The position numbers and the translations under genes are program-made. DNA of 64,000 nt, from assembly GCA_036583965.1 (NCBI GenBank), contig JAZBQD010000014.1, forward strand, positions 71,066,790-71,130,789. Reading direction: 5' to 3'. Each line of letters opens with the position of its first letter. Within the stretch, counting starts at the first letter, position 1. The notes under the pieces are model-generated. The model made no database searches and had not been told where the DNA came from. It saw only the letters and a list, made by a program, of their open reading frames with translations. Below, piece after piece: positions 36,601-48,600 of the stretch. Source of the DNA: Prunella strophiata. Its lineage: Eukaryota; Chordata; Aves; Passeriformes; Prunellidae.

Positions 36601-39600
36601 CTGGGACAGCTCCACCACACCCTGTGGTGCTCCTGGCACTGCCTGGATTTGCTGTGGGATCTGACAGGTCCTGGATTTTCCAGGATGATTTTTCCCAACA
36701 GGGAAATGCACATCCCAGGAAAACCAGGGATTTAAACAGAGCCTGGTGTAGGGCTGGCAGCTTGGCTCTGGGCTTGAGGGCTCCCATCAGGATGAATAAA
36801 TCCCTGAATATCCCAATTTTCAGGCTTGAACTGGAGCAGTTGCTCAAAAAAAAAAAAAAAACCTAACTCCTGCTGCTCCTGGTGTTTCAGCCAATTATTG
36901 GGAATATTCCTGCATTTATGAGAATACACTTCCCTCCTCTGTGTCTGCTTCCATTGCCAAAGTGTTTGGAGCTGTTTAGGATTTTGCTTCTCTCCTTTCC
37001 CTATTTAGGATTTTACTTTCCCTGTTTAGGATTTTATTTTCCCTGTTTAGGATTTTACTTCTCTCCTTTCCCTGTTTAGGATTTTGCTTCTCTCCTTTCC
37101 CTGTTTAGGATTCTCCTTTCCCTATTTAGGATTCTCCTTTCCCTATTTAGGATTCTCCTTTCCCTGTTTAGGATTTTGCTTCTCTCCTTTCCCTATTTAG
37201 GATTCTCCTTTCCCTGTTTAGGATTCTCCTTTCCCTATTTAGGATTCTCCTTTCCCTGTTTAGGATTTTGTTTCTCTCCTTTCCCTATTTAGGATTCTCC
37301 TTTCCCTGTTTAGGATTCTCCTTTTCCCTATTTAGGATTCTCCTTTCCCTGTTTAGGATTTTGTTTCTCTCCTTTCCCTATTTAGGATTCTCCTTTCCCT
37401 ATTTAGGATTTTACTTTCCCTGTTTAGGATTTTATTTTCCCTGTTTAGGATTTTGCTTCTCTCCTTTTCCCTATTTAGGATTCTCCTTTTCCCTATTTAG
37501 GATTCTCCTTTCCCTGTTTAGGATTCTCCTTTTCCCTATTTAGGATTCTCTTTTCCTTGTTCAGGATTCTGCTTCTCTCCTTTTCCCTGGGATTTAAAAT
37601 CTCCAGGGAAATTCCTGCCTTTCCTGCTTTCCCAAAGAGGAGTTGTTGAGGGCTCCTTGGAGCTCCCAGGTCACACAAATTTGTGGGAATTTGGTGTTTT
37701 TAATCACTCCCTGCTCCTGCCAAGGGCTGGAGATGAATTCCCTTTAATGCCACAAACAGGAGGAAATTCAGAGTGGGAATGTCCTGCCTTGCTTGGACAC
37801 AGGAGCAGCAGAAACAACCTGGGAGTCTGGAATTTATTTACTATTTAATTACTGTTTATTTTAAAATCTGCAGGAATATTGGGCCAGCATGGGGTTTGTT
37901 AGTAATCAAATAGCACAACTGGAAAATTTGCATTCAAAATGCCCAGAGCCTCAATTTCTCAAATAAATTCTATATATGCTACATACTTTTATAAAAATTC
38001 TCTCTATATTTATAAATTATCTCTTTATAAATTCTCTCAATATTTATAAATTATATATAAATCTATATCTATTCATAAATTCTGTCTCTTTATTTCTATA
38101 TTATATTATCTGCATTATTGTATTTTCTGTATCCTCACACCCAGCTCTCATTTTCCTCCATCTCTGTCCCAGTTACCTGCAGGTGCAGATATTTCTATTT
38201 CCCCTTGCATTTCTATTTTCCCTTTTCCCCAAGTGTTTTCCCAAACAAAACACCTGGTGTGTGCACAGAACATATGGAATATATGTATAAATATATATAT
38301 GTGTGTGTGTGTGTAGAATGAGGCATTTTGGCAGCTGGTACATGAATGCAGCTGGATTTAATTTAATTTTTTTTTAATTCCATTGAATTCCAGCCAGGAT
38401 TTCACAGATTTCTCCTGGCTTGTGCTTCCTTTATTGTTTTAGGAAGCTCCGGTGGGAATCTTCCACATTCCCAAATTATCCAGGTGTTAGGGTGGGAATC
38501 TTCCACATTCCCAAATTATCCAGGTGTTAGGGTGGGAATCTTCCACATTCCCAAATTATCCAGGTGTTAGGGTGGGAATCTTCCACATTCCCAAATTATC
38601 CAGGTGTTAGGGTGGGAATCTTCCACATTCCCAAATTATCCAGGTGTTAGGGTGGGAATCTTCCACATTCCCAAATTATCCAGGTGTTAGGGTGGGAATC
38701 TTCCACATTCCCAAATTATCCAGGTGTTAGGGTGGGAATCTTCCACATTCCCAAATTATCCAGGTGTTAGGGTGGGAATCTTCCACATTCCCAAATTATC
38801 CAGGTGTTAGGGTGGGAATCTTCCACATTCCCAAATTATCCAGGTGTTAGGGTGGGAATCTTCCACATTCCCAAATTATCCAGGTGTTAGGGTGGGAATC
38901 TTCCACATTCCCAAATTATCCAGGTGTTAGGGTGGGAATCTTCCACATTCCCAAATTATCCAGGTGTTAGGGTGGGAATCTTCCACATTCCCAAATTATC
39001 CAGGTGTTAGGGTGGGAATCTTCCACATTCCCAAATTATCCAGGTGTTAGGGTGGGAATCTTCCACATTCCCAAATTATCCAGGTGTTAGGGTGGGAATC
39101 TTCCACATTCCCAAATTATCCAGGTGTTAGGGTGGGAATCTTCCACATTCCCAAATTATCCAGGTGTTAGGGTGGGAATCTTCCACATTCCCAAATTATC
39201 CAGGTGTTAGGGTGGGAATCTTCCACATTCCCAAATTATCCAGGTGTTAGGGTGGGAATCTTCCACATTCCCAAATTATCCAGGTGTTAGGGTGGGAATC
39301 TTCCACATTCCCAAATTATCCAGGTGTTAGGGTGGGAATCTTCCACATTCCCAAATTATCCAGGTGTTAGGGTGGGAATCTTCCACATTCCCAAATTATC
39401 CAGGTGTTAGGGTGGGAATCTTCCACATTCCCAAATTATCCAGGTGTTAGGGTGGGAATCTTCCACATTCCCAAATTATCCAGGTGTTAGGGTGGGAATC
39501 TTCCACATTCCCAAATTATCCAGGTGTTAGGGTGGGAATCTTCCACATTCCCAAATTATCCAGGTGTTAGGGTGGGAATCTTCCACATTCCCAAATTATC

Positions 39601-42600
39601 CAGGTGTTAGGGTGGGAATCTTCCACATTCCCAAATTATCCAGGTGTTAGGGTGGGAATCTTCCACATTCCCAAATTATCCAGGTGTTAGGGTGGGAATC
39701 TTCCACATTCCCAAATTATCCAGGTGTTAGGGTGGGAATCTTCCACATTCCCAAATTATCCAGGTGTTAGGGTGGGAATCTTCCACATTCCCAAATTATC
39801 CAGGTGTTAGGGTGGGAATCTTCCACATTCCCAAATTATCCAGGTGTTAGGGTGGGAATCTTCCACATTCCCAAATTATCCAGGTGTTAGGGTGGGAATC
39901 TTCCACATTCCCAAATTATCCAGGTGTTAGGGTGGGAATCTTCCACATTCCCAAATTATCCAGGTGTTAGGGTGGGAATCTTCCACATTCCCAAATTATC
40001 CAGGTGTTAGGGTGGGAATCTTCCACATTCCCAAATTATCCAGGTGTTAGGGTGGGAATCTTCCACATTCCCAAATTATCCAGGTGTTAGGGTGGGAATC
40101 TTCCACATTCCCAAATTATCCAGGTGTTAGGGTGGGAATCTTCCACATTCCCAAATTATCCAGGTGTTAGGGTGGGAATCTTCCACATTCCCAAATTATC
40201 CAGGTGTTAGGGTGGGAATCTTCCACATTCCCAAATTATCCAGGTGTTAGGGTGGGAATCTTCCACATTCCCAAATTATCCAGGTGTTAGGGTGGGAATC
40301 TTCCACATTCCCAAATTATCCAGGTGTTAGGGTGGGAATCTTCCACATTCCCAAATTATCCAGGTGTTAGGGTGGGAATCTTCCACATTCCCAAATTATC
40401 CAGGTGTTAGGGTGGGAATCTTCCACATTCCCAAATTATCCAGGTGTTAGGGTGGGAATCTTCCACATTCCCAAATTATCCAGGTGTTAGGGTGGGAATC
40501 TTCCACATTCCCAAATTATCCAGGTATTAGGGTGGGAATCTTCCACATTCCCAAATTATCCAGGTGTTAGGGTGGGAATCTTCCACATTCCCAAATTATC
40601 CAGGTGTTAGGGTGGGAATCTTCCACATTCCCAAATTATCCAGGTGTTAGGGTGGGAATCTTCCACATTCCCAAATTATCCAGGTGTTAGGGTGGGAATC
40701 TTCCACATTCCCAAATTATCCAGGTGTTAGGGTGGGAATCTTCCACATTCCCAAATTATCCAGGTGTTAGGGTGGGAATCTTCCACATTCCCAAATTATC
40801 CAGGTGTTAGGGTGGGAATCTTCCACATTCCCAAATTATCCAGGTGTTAGGGTGGGAATCTTCCACATTCCCAAATTATCCAGGTGTTAGGGTGGGAATC
40901 TTCCACATTCCCAAATTATCCAGGTGTTAGGGTGGGAATCTTCCACATTCCCAAATTATCCAGGTGTTAGGGTGGGAATCTTCCACATTCCCAAATTATC
41001 CAGGTGTTAGGGTGGGAATCTTCCACATTCCCAAATTATCCAGGTGTTAGGGTGGGAATCTTCCACATTCCCAAATTATCCAGGTGTTAGGGTGGGAATC
41101 TTCCACATTCCCAAATTATCCAGGTGTTAGGGTGATCCAGGTGGTTTAGGGTGGGAATCTTCCCCATTCCCAAGTTATCCAGTGTATTAGGGTGGGGAAT
41201 CTTACACATTCCCAAATTATCCAGGTGTTAGGGTGGGAATCTTCCACATTCCCAAATTATCCAGGTGTTAGGGTGGGAATCTTCCACATTCCCAAATTAT
41301 CCAGCTGTTAGGGTAGGAATCTTCCACATTCCCAAATTATTCAGGTATTGGGGTAGGAATCTTCCACATTCCCAAATTATTGAGGTATTGGGGTAGGAAT
41401 CTTCCACATTTACAGGTTATCCAGATATTAGGGTGGGAATCTTCCACATTCCCAAGTTATCCAGGTGTTAGGGTGGGAATCTTCCACATTCCCAAATTAT
41501 CCAGGTATTGGGGTGGGAATCTTCCACATTCCCAAATTATTGAGGTATTGGGGTAGGAATCTTCCACATTTACAGGTTATCCAGATATTAGGGTGGGAAT
41601 CTTCCACATTCCCAAGTTATCCAGGTGTTAGAATGGGAATCTCCCATGTTTCCTAAGTTATCCAGGTATTGGGGCTGGGAATCTTCCCCATTCCCATGTT
41701 TCCAGCCCCAGGGAATTGCCAGCCTTTAGTGAGCTGAGGTTTAAATTTAACAACCCTTCTCCTCGAGGGATTTTGATAATCCAGGGAATTCTCACTCCAA
41801 GGCTGTAGATGCAACACCAGTGGTTTCCAAGGTTGGTTTTCCAGGGTGGGAACAGCTGAGTCCCTTCCTGGTGTGGAATTCCTTAGGGATGTCCAGGGGG
41901 TTTCTTGTTACCACCCAAAGCCTTTTTATCCACATGGATTTTATCCTTTATTCCAAAGGCAGTCCTGGACTTCAGTATCTCCATATGGAAAGGGTGGATT
42001 GTGCTGCTCACATTCTTCCCAAGCATTGGCTTTTCCAGGAGTTCAGTGGGAATTTTGGTTTAAAATATCAAATTAAATGTTTGCAGCCAGTCCAGCACCT
42101 GGAATCACAGACTGTGACCTCAGCTCCCTGTCATGGAAAGAACCCAAAATCCCAATCCTGGCTGATGGAGTGCTCACCTGGAATTCTGCACATTAAGTGC
42201 ATTAATTGGGATGAGCTTGGTGGCAATAAACCTATCCCAGTGCTGGGAATTTTTTTTTCCTCCCTCCTGGCTTCCTGTAGAACTTGGAATTTCATTTTTT
42301 CCTGGGTGTTTATGGGCACTGTGTCCTTTTTATCCTTAAAAATAAAAACAGAGCGAGTTGGGCTTATGGGAACAATGTTGGCACAGGAGAATTTACACTT
42401 CAGTAAAGGAGGAGAGAATTTGGCTTATTCCTGGATCAGGACAAAAGAAGGATTTCCATGGAGCTGCTCTTGGCCTGAGCAGTTTGTGTCCATGGAATGG
42501 GGCTGGGGGATGAATCCTTGGAAATGAATGCAGGGAGGGGATGCTCCTGTTCTTCCCTGGAGAACAGCACTCCCATTTGGGAAGCTTGAGCCCTAGCAAG

Positions 42601-45600
42601 GGATTTTTTATTCCCAGTGTCTCCCCCACCCTCTCTATCCTTTATTCAGTTTTTCCCCAAAGAGCCAGGCAGGATTTGGGATCGGGATCAGCGCTCGCTG
42701 CAGCTCAGCTCCAGCAAAATGGATCCATGACCTGATTTAAACTTGTGGGAGCTGCAGAACGTAAATATTTGATGGAACTACAGCTTCCCTTGTTAAATCT
42801 GCTTCAGTTTTTCCAGCTGAATCCTGCCAAGCTGTTCCTGAAATTCACTTGTTAGCCTGGAGATGTTTTGGAGTTCTCCTTTCTCTTGGAGGTTGTTCCA
42901 GCTTCGGGCATGGCTCAGCCTGGGGTTGGGTTTGTGCAGAATCCCCCAGTCCCAGCAAACCTGGAATTGTGTTTGTGTCAGAATGGATGGGAGGGAAGAG
43001 AATCAGTCCCAGGTGGGGTCCTTGCAGTCACTCACACTGGGGTTGCTCCATCTTTGGGCAGGGATGACACTCCAGTGCCTCACCTGAAGCGTTGGATGAA
43101 GGTGGGGGAGCTTGGGAGCTTTTTAAATGGTAAATGTGGATTTTTTTAGGCTTTTTTGGCTGCTTTGGAAAGAAAACTTCCGTGTTTTTTGAGTCCTGGA
43201 AGGAGCTTTTTCCATGGATTGAGTCAATATCCCAGACCTGAATTTCTCCCCTGCTTTTATCCTTGTCAGAAGTAATAATTGCTGTTGTTTTATAAGGATC
43301 CCTGCAGAATTCAGGGAAATTCCCACCTGGAATTTGTTGGGATTTTTGGGCTGTGGGATGGTGGCACGACAGGGAAAAGGAGGATTTATGGCAAATTCTC
43401 AATTCAAAAAGGTGGCACAGCAGGGAAAAGGAGAATTGATGGCAGATTCTCAATTCAGAATGGTGGCACAGCAGGGAAAAAGAGGATTTATGGTAAATTC
43501 TCAATTCAAAAAGGTGGCACAGCAGGGAAAAAGAGGATTTATGGCAAATTCTCAATTCAAAAAGGTGGCACAGCAGGGAAAAGGAGAATTTATGCTAAAT
43601 TCTCAATTCAAAATGGTGGCACAGCAGGGAAAAGGAGAATTGATGGCAAATTCTCAATTCAAAAAGGTGGCACAACAGGGAAAAAGAGGATTTATGGTAA
43701 TTTCTCAATTCAAAAAGCAACTCTGAGTTTTGGGAGGAGCTTTTCCTGGTTGGAGCCACCCCTCTGGGCAGATCCCAAATGATTTTCCAAGCCAGAATTG
43801 TAGGAATTAATTCCATCCCTGCTCCATGTTGAGTTTGTGCCCACATCCAGATATTTGGGTTCCTCCTGTTGAATATTTGGGATCCTGGATTCTGCATCCA
43901 CTCTCAGCCATCATTGGAAGCACTTTTTTTTTTGGAGTGGATGTGCTTTGCTTCCACACAGCCTGAGGGTAGGTGCATAATTCCATTAATGTATTTTATT
44001 TTATCATTATTTATGGGATAAAAAAAGAGTGTTTGGAGCTTCCAACTGTCTTGAACTTGAAGTTGGCAGCTGGAAAACAGAATTTATCTTTTGATTCAAG
44101 TGTGGGGCATCTTCTGGTGGGACATTGTAAGGCTTGAAACCATTTCAAAATTTATTCTGAATAAAATTTTTTATTACAAAAAAAATCAAAATAAATTAAT
44201 TTATTTTTTATTTCAAAATTTATCTTATTCATTTCAAAATTTAATTTGCAACTCCAAACAAAAATAAATCCCTCTCAAATCCAAAAATCTGAAATGTGGA
44301 CAAAGCCACATGAAGCTCCCTCCTCCTAAACCTGTTTTTTAGGAGACCGAGAGGCACCAACAGGAGAATTAATTGCTGTATTGATGGAAAATTTGAATTA
44401 TTTCCTCCCTGACTCACAATTGTAGATTAATGTCATGATGTCAAGCTCATAGAAAATCTCTGTTGGGCAAAATATATTTTATATACCTTAAAATATGTAT
44501 TATATATATTATATATATATAAAATATATTTAAAAATCAAATGTTGGGTTTAAATTTGTGTTCAAATTTGCCCTTCTAAACCCTCTTCATCAGATGGGGG
44601 AGTTCCATGGACAGGAATTTTCAGGATCCAACAAAAGCTTTGTGGTGGCACTGCAGAGTTTTCCTGAATTTCCTGACTCCAGGATTCCCTGGAATTTGAG
44701 GGAATGGACCCCAGGGTGGGAATGGTGCCTGCCTAATTTAAAGGTTATTTATGGCTGGGATGGCTTTGGGTCCTTGTTTCTTAAATTCCAGGCTTCTCAT
44801 GTAAAAAAAATACATTTATTTGGGATTTTTCTGCTAATTTCCCTCTGGTTCTCCTTGCAGGATTCATGAATAAAATCTTCCATCCCAACATTGACGAAGC
44901 GTGAGTAAATCCTTCTTCATGTTTGTGTTAAATCCCCCAAAATTTCAAATATTTTCCCAAAGTTTTTTGGTTGTGTGGAGCTTCCCTGGCAGTAAAATTC
45001 CAATTTATTTCCTCTTGGGCAGAGTGGGAAGATTGAGGTGGTTAAAGACCATAAATAGGAATAAATCAGGCGTTATCCCAAACCCTGGGGAAGGGGCTGG
45101 GGAGGAGTTTTTTCAATTCCCAGAGTGTTTTGCAGTGTTAATTCCATTTTTCCCATGTGTTCCAGGTCAGGAACTGTATGTCTAGATGTAATCAATCAAA
45201 CCTGGACAGCTCTCTACGGTGAGTTGGGCATTTCCCTCTGTCACTGATGATTTCAGGCCACTTTTTTCCTTTGATTTTGGGCTTTTTACTGAATTTGAAA
45301 CTCCTCCCTGAGCCAAGATCTCGAGAAAAATAAGATTTTTTGCAGTTTAGGAGATGGTGTTGCCTCTGATGCTGCAGAGTGGTTTCCATGGGCTCATTTC
45401 TGGTTAAAAATCTAGTTTTTAGAGATAAACAGATCCCTTTAAAAAACAAATCAATTTAAAATAGAACCTAGAGGAATTTGGAATTGTTAGAAGGAGCATA
45501 GCTGAGTTTAAAAATGGGAAATTCAGGTATTCCAGGTACACTTTGTGGAAGGAATCCAGGGGAACCAAATATTCAATTGATTGATTGTTCAGTTGAACAT

Positions 45601-48600
45601 CCAGGGGAATTAGATGTTCAGGTGGACATCAGATCCTTCAGGTTCTTCCCTGGAAAACTGCTTTTAGCTGGAATCCCTCCTTGGAAATCTGGAATTCCCA
45701 GTGTGGTGGAGGGATGAGGATCACAGCACGGATTTGTTGTGGGAGATCAGCTTTCTCCACAAAAAGGATAAAAAGAAATAATTCCAGTGGTTTTGTGCTC
45801 CTGCCTTGGAGCTGCAGGGGGACACTGGGATGGCTGAATTCCCTCTAAAGCCACCAATCCAAGATTCCAACACCACCTCACAAAGAAATGGCAAAGGGGG
45901 AATCACTCCTTTCCTTTTTGCATTTAAAAAAAGGAATTTTTCAATTCCTTTAAAGCAGAGCTAGCAAAGGATCTGGGTGAGATAATTCCAGCAGCAGCCA
46001 AGTTGGGAGAAACCTGGAATATCCACCACAAAATTCAATTCCTGACCCTCATTCCCTGGGGAAGCAGCAGCTCCTCAGTGCTGTGGGTGAAATTCCTGCA
46101 CATGTTCCAGCTGTTCCTGCTGAACCAGCTGAGAAACAAAATTTATCTTTGGATTCAAGTGTGGGGCACCTTCTGCTGGGACATTGGGAGGCTTGAAACC
46201 ACATTTGGGGGGTTTGAGAGACGGTTCCTTCAAGAAAAAATCGTTTTCCTGGGTGTCCTGTGAGCCACAGGGGAATTGCAGGGCTCTGCTCCCTCATCCT
46301 CAGGAGCCTTCAGTGGCCAGGTGGAGAGACCTGGCCCAAATTTTACAAATTAAAATCAACTTCTTGCTGCCAGTGCACAAATCCAATCCCCAGGAATTCC
46401 AGCTGCCAAGGAGCAAGCCAGTGCCAGGGCAGGGAACATCCACAGAGCACTCCTGCTGCTTTCTGGGGTCCCTTTTTGGGATTCCCATCCTTGCTCCATC
46501 CCAGGAGCTCCCAGTTCCAGCCAGGACAAAGCTGGGCACCACAGCTGGAGCTGGAGCCTGGAATTCTGTGGCTGCCAGAGCTGGAGGAGCTCTTTGCACA
46601 GGGAGAGCACCTGGAGATCTCCTTCCCCTTTTCTGGGGAATCTTTTGGGAAGTTGAGGGCCCTGGGAATTGAAATCAGCAGCTCAGTGATGACTCAGGAA
46701 TGGGATCCAGCTTTTTTCCAGGAGCAGGGACAGGTTGAGGTGGCCACACTGCTCCTGTGGTGGGCAGTGATGGGATTCCCTGGTTCTGGTCCAGGCAGGA
46801 TTTCCCTGGCACAAGGAAAGAGAGATGGACAAAAGATTTCTGGAACAATCCCCCCCACCAGGGACATTCCCAAGCAGGAATGATGGCACAGGGCTGGTTC
46901 CTGCCTCTGGAATGGGGGATTGGAGCTCTCAGGGATGTGGAAGGGGGGTTGTGTATCCCCAGCCACTCCTGGGCAGTTTGCTGCTGTGGATTATTTGGTG
47001 ACAGATTCCTGCTGGCACCAAGGTGCTCCTGGGAGCTCTGCACATTCCCTGAGTTGTTGGTTTTTTGGTGGTGGTTTCCATGAACCAGACCATGGAAAGC
47101 TCTGGAAGAGCTTTGTGCTTTCCACAGAATCATGGGATGGTTGGGGCTGGAGGGACCTCAGAGACTGAGCTCCAACCCTGCTCCATGGGCAGAGAGCTTC
47201 CATTAGAATAGAGCTTGGAAGGGTAAAGAATTCAGGGAAGGGCAAGGCACAGCACTGTTTGTTTGGAGTTTTTCCTATTTTTTTCAAAGCCAGGATTAAA
47301 AATCAGGAAAATTCCATCCCCTTCCTTGTTTAACCTGTGGGTATCAGCATTTATGTGTAGGGGTGAGGAGTTTGTGAGGAGTTTCTTTTCATTTTTGATC
47401 CCATCAACCTTTATCTTCATTTTTGATTTTCCTGCCTTCATTTCACCTCATTCTCAGTGCATTTCCCCTGGAGTTTGTGCTGCTGTCTGGGTGTTCCAGG
47501 ATGGTTTTTGGGATGGCCCTGCCTCTGGGGACAGGGACACCAAGGTTGTGTTTGCCTTGCAGATCTCACCAATATCTTTGAGTCGTTCCTGCCCCAGCTG
47601 CTGGCTTATCCCAATCCTATAGATCCTCTAAATGGAGATGCTGCAGCCATGTACCTCCACCGACCAGAAGAGTACAAACAGAAAATTAAAGGTGAGGCCT
47701 GATTAACACTGTTAATTGGGATTCCATCCTGAGGGAATGGTGGCTCTTTGCTGCAGGTTTTGCCTGGTTTTTCCCCTTCCAGCTTCCAAATGGGATGCTG
47801 TGAAGCAAGGAGGGGTGAGGTGCTGCTGGGTTGGAAACTGGGAGAGCTCAGGTATCCCAAAACCTGGGATCAGCTCTGCCACATCACCCAGGAGTGGTTA
47901 AACCTGGAGTCTCTGTTCTGGTGTGAAATGCCTGATTTTTGAGGGTAGAACTCTCAAAATTTGATTTAAATTGTGAGTTATTCAGCCTCCCTTGGCCGAT
48001 TCCTCTGACAGGATTGTGGGGATTCCCTGCAGATCTGCCCTGCTCAGTATCCCAAAGTCCATTCCCTGCTTTTTCTTATCAGGGAAAGGCAAAAAATTTC
48101 ATACCTTCCAGGCAAAAACTGGTTTGTCAGATAAAATCTGCAGTGCCAGTACTGAGAGTCCTCTGGGCTTTCATGAAAACAGCCTAAAACCCAAAAATAC
48201 CCTTGGAAAAAAGCCAGAAGAACTGATTGCAGCCAAAGGAAGCTCTGAGGACATCCCTGGGGATGAAGGGATAACCTGCTCCCTCATTGCCACCCTCCAG
48301 CCAGCTGCAGATGATCTGGAAGGAGTTGGAAGAGCCTGGAATGTGTTCCATAAATCCCAGAGCCCTGATTCCAGCAGCTCTTCCCAGCACTGCGTGCCAA
48401 GGATGGGATGGAGCTCAAAAGCTCTGCCATCCCTCCTTTTAAAAAATAACCTTGGACATGTTCAAACTGCTGCAGAGGATCCTGGGCTCTGGGAAACTCA
48501 GGAGTGCAAATCCAATATTTTATTTATTGCTGCTGCTCCTGGTGGTTTTTGTCATCGCAGGGAATGTTTGTGTGACCTGGTGCTTTGGGGAGGGGGGGCA

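Larger units (their letters stand above)
33216..44860 (+). other. UBE2H: UBE2H intron 3 (11.6 kb), tandem-repeat rich
   Basis: This U2-type intron (GTAAC to CTCCTTGCAG) carries seven different tandem arrays between 34.4 and 43.7 kb, listed separately, and one CR1 fragment. The parts between them (33.2-34.1, 35.6-36.0, 36.3-36.9, 37.6-38.4, 41.7-43.3 and 43.8-44.8 kb) are unique, often AT-rich, with no recognisable gene. Confidence 0.9.
45219..47562 (+). other. UBE2H: UBE2H intron 5 (2.3 kb)
   Basis: U2-type intron, GTGAGT to GTTTGCCTTGCAG. It contains the second copy of an 84-bp dispersed repeat (46126-46208) and a CR1 fragment (47125-47210); the rest is unique. Confidence 0.9.

Noticed and set aside
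38451..41130. CRISPR array
   Set aside because: Identical 40-bp units follow head to tail without spacers, in an intron of a vertebrate gene.
38451..41130. Interstitial telomere
   Set aside because: TTAGGG occurs only once per 40 bp; telomere proteins and true interstitial telomeres need adjacent hexamers.
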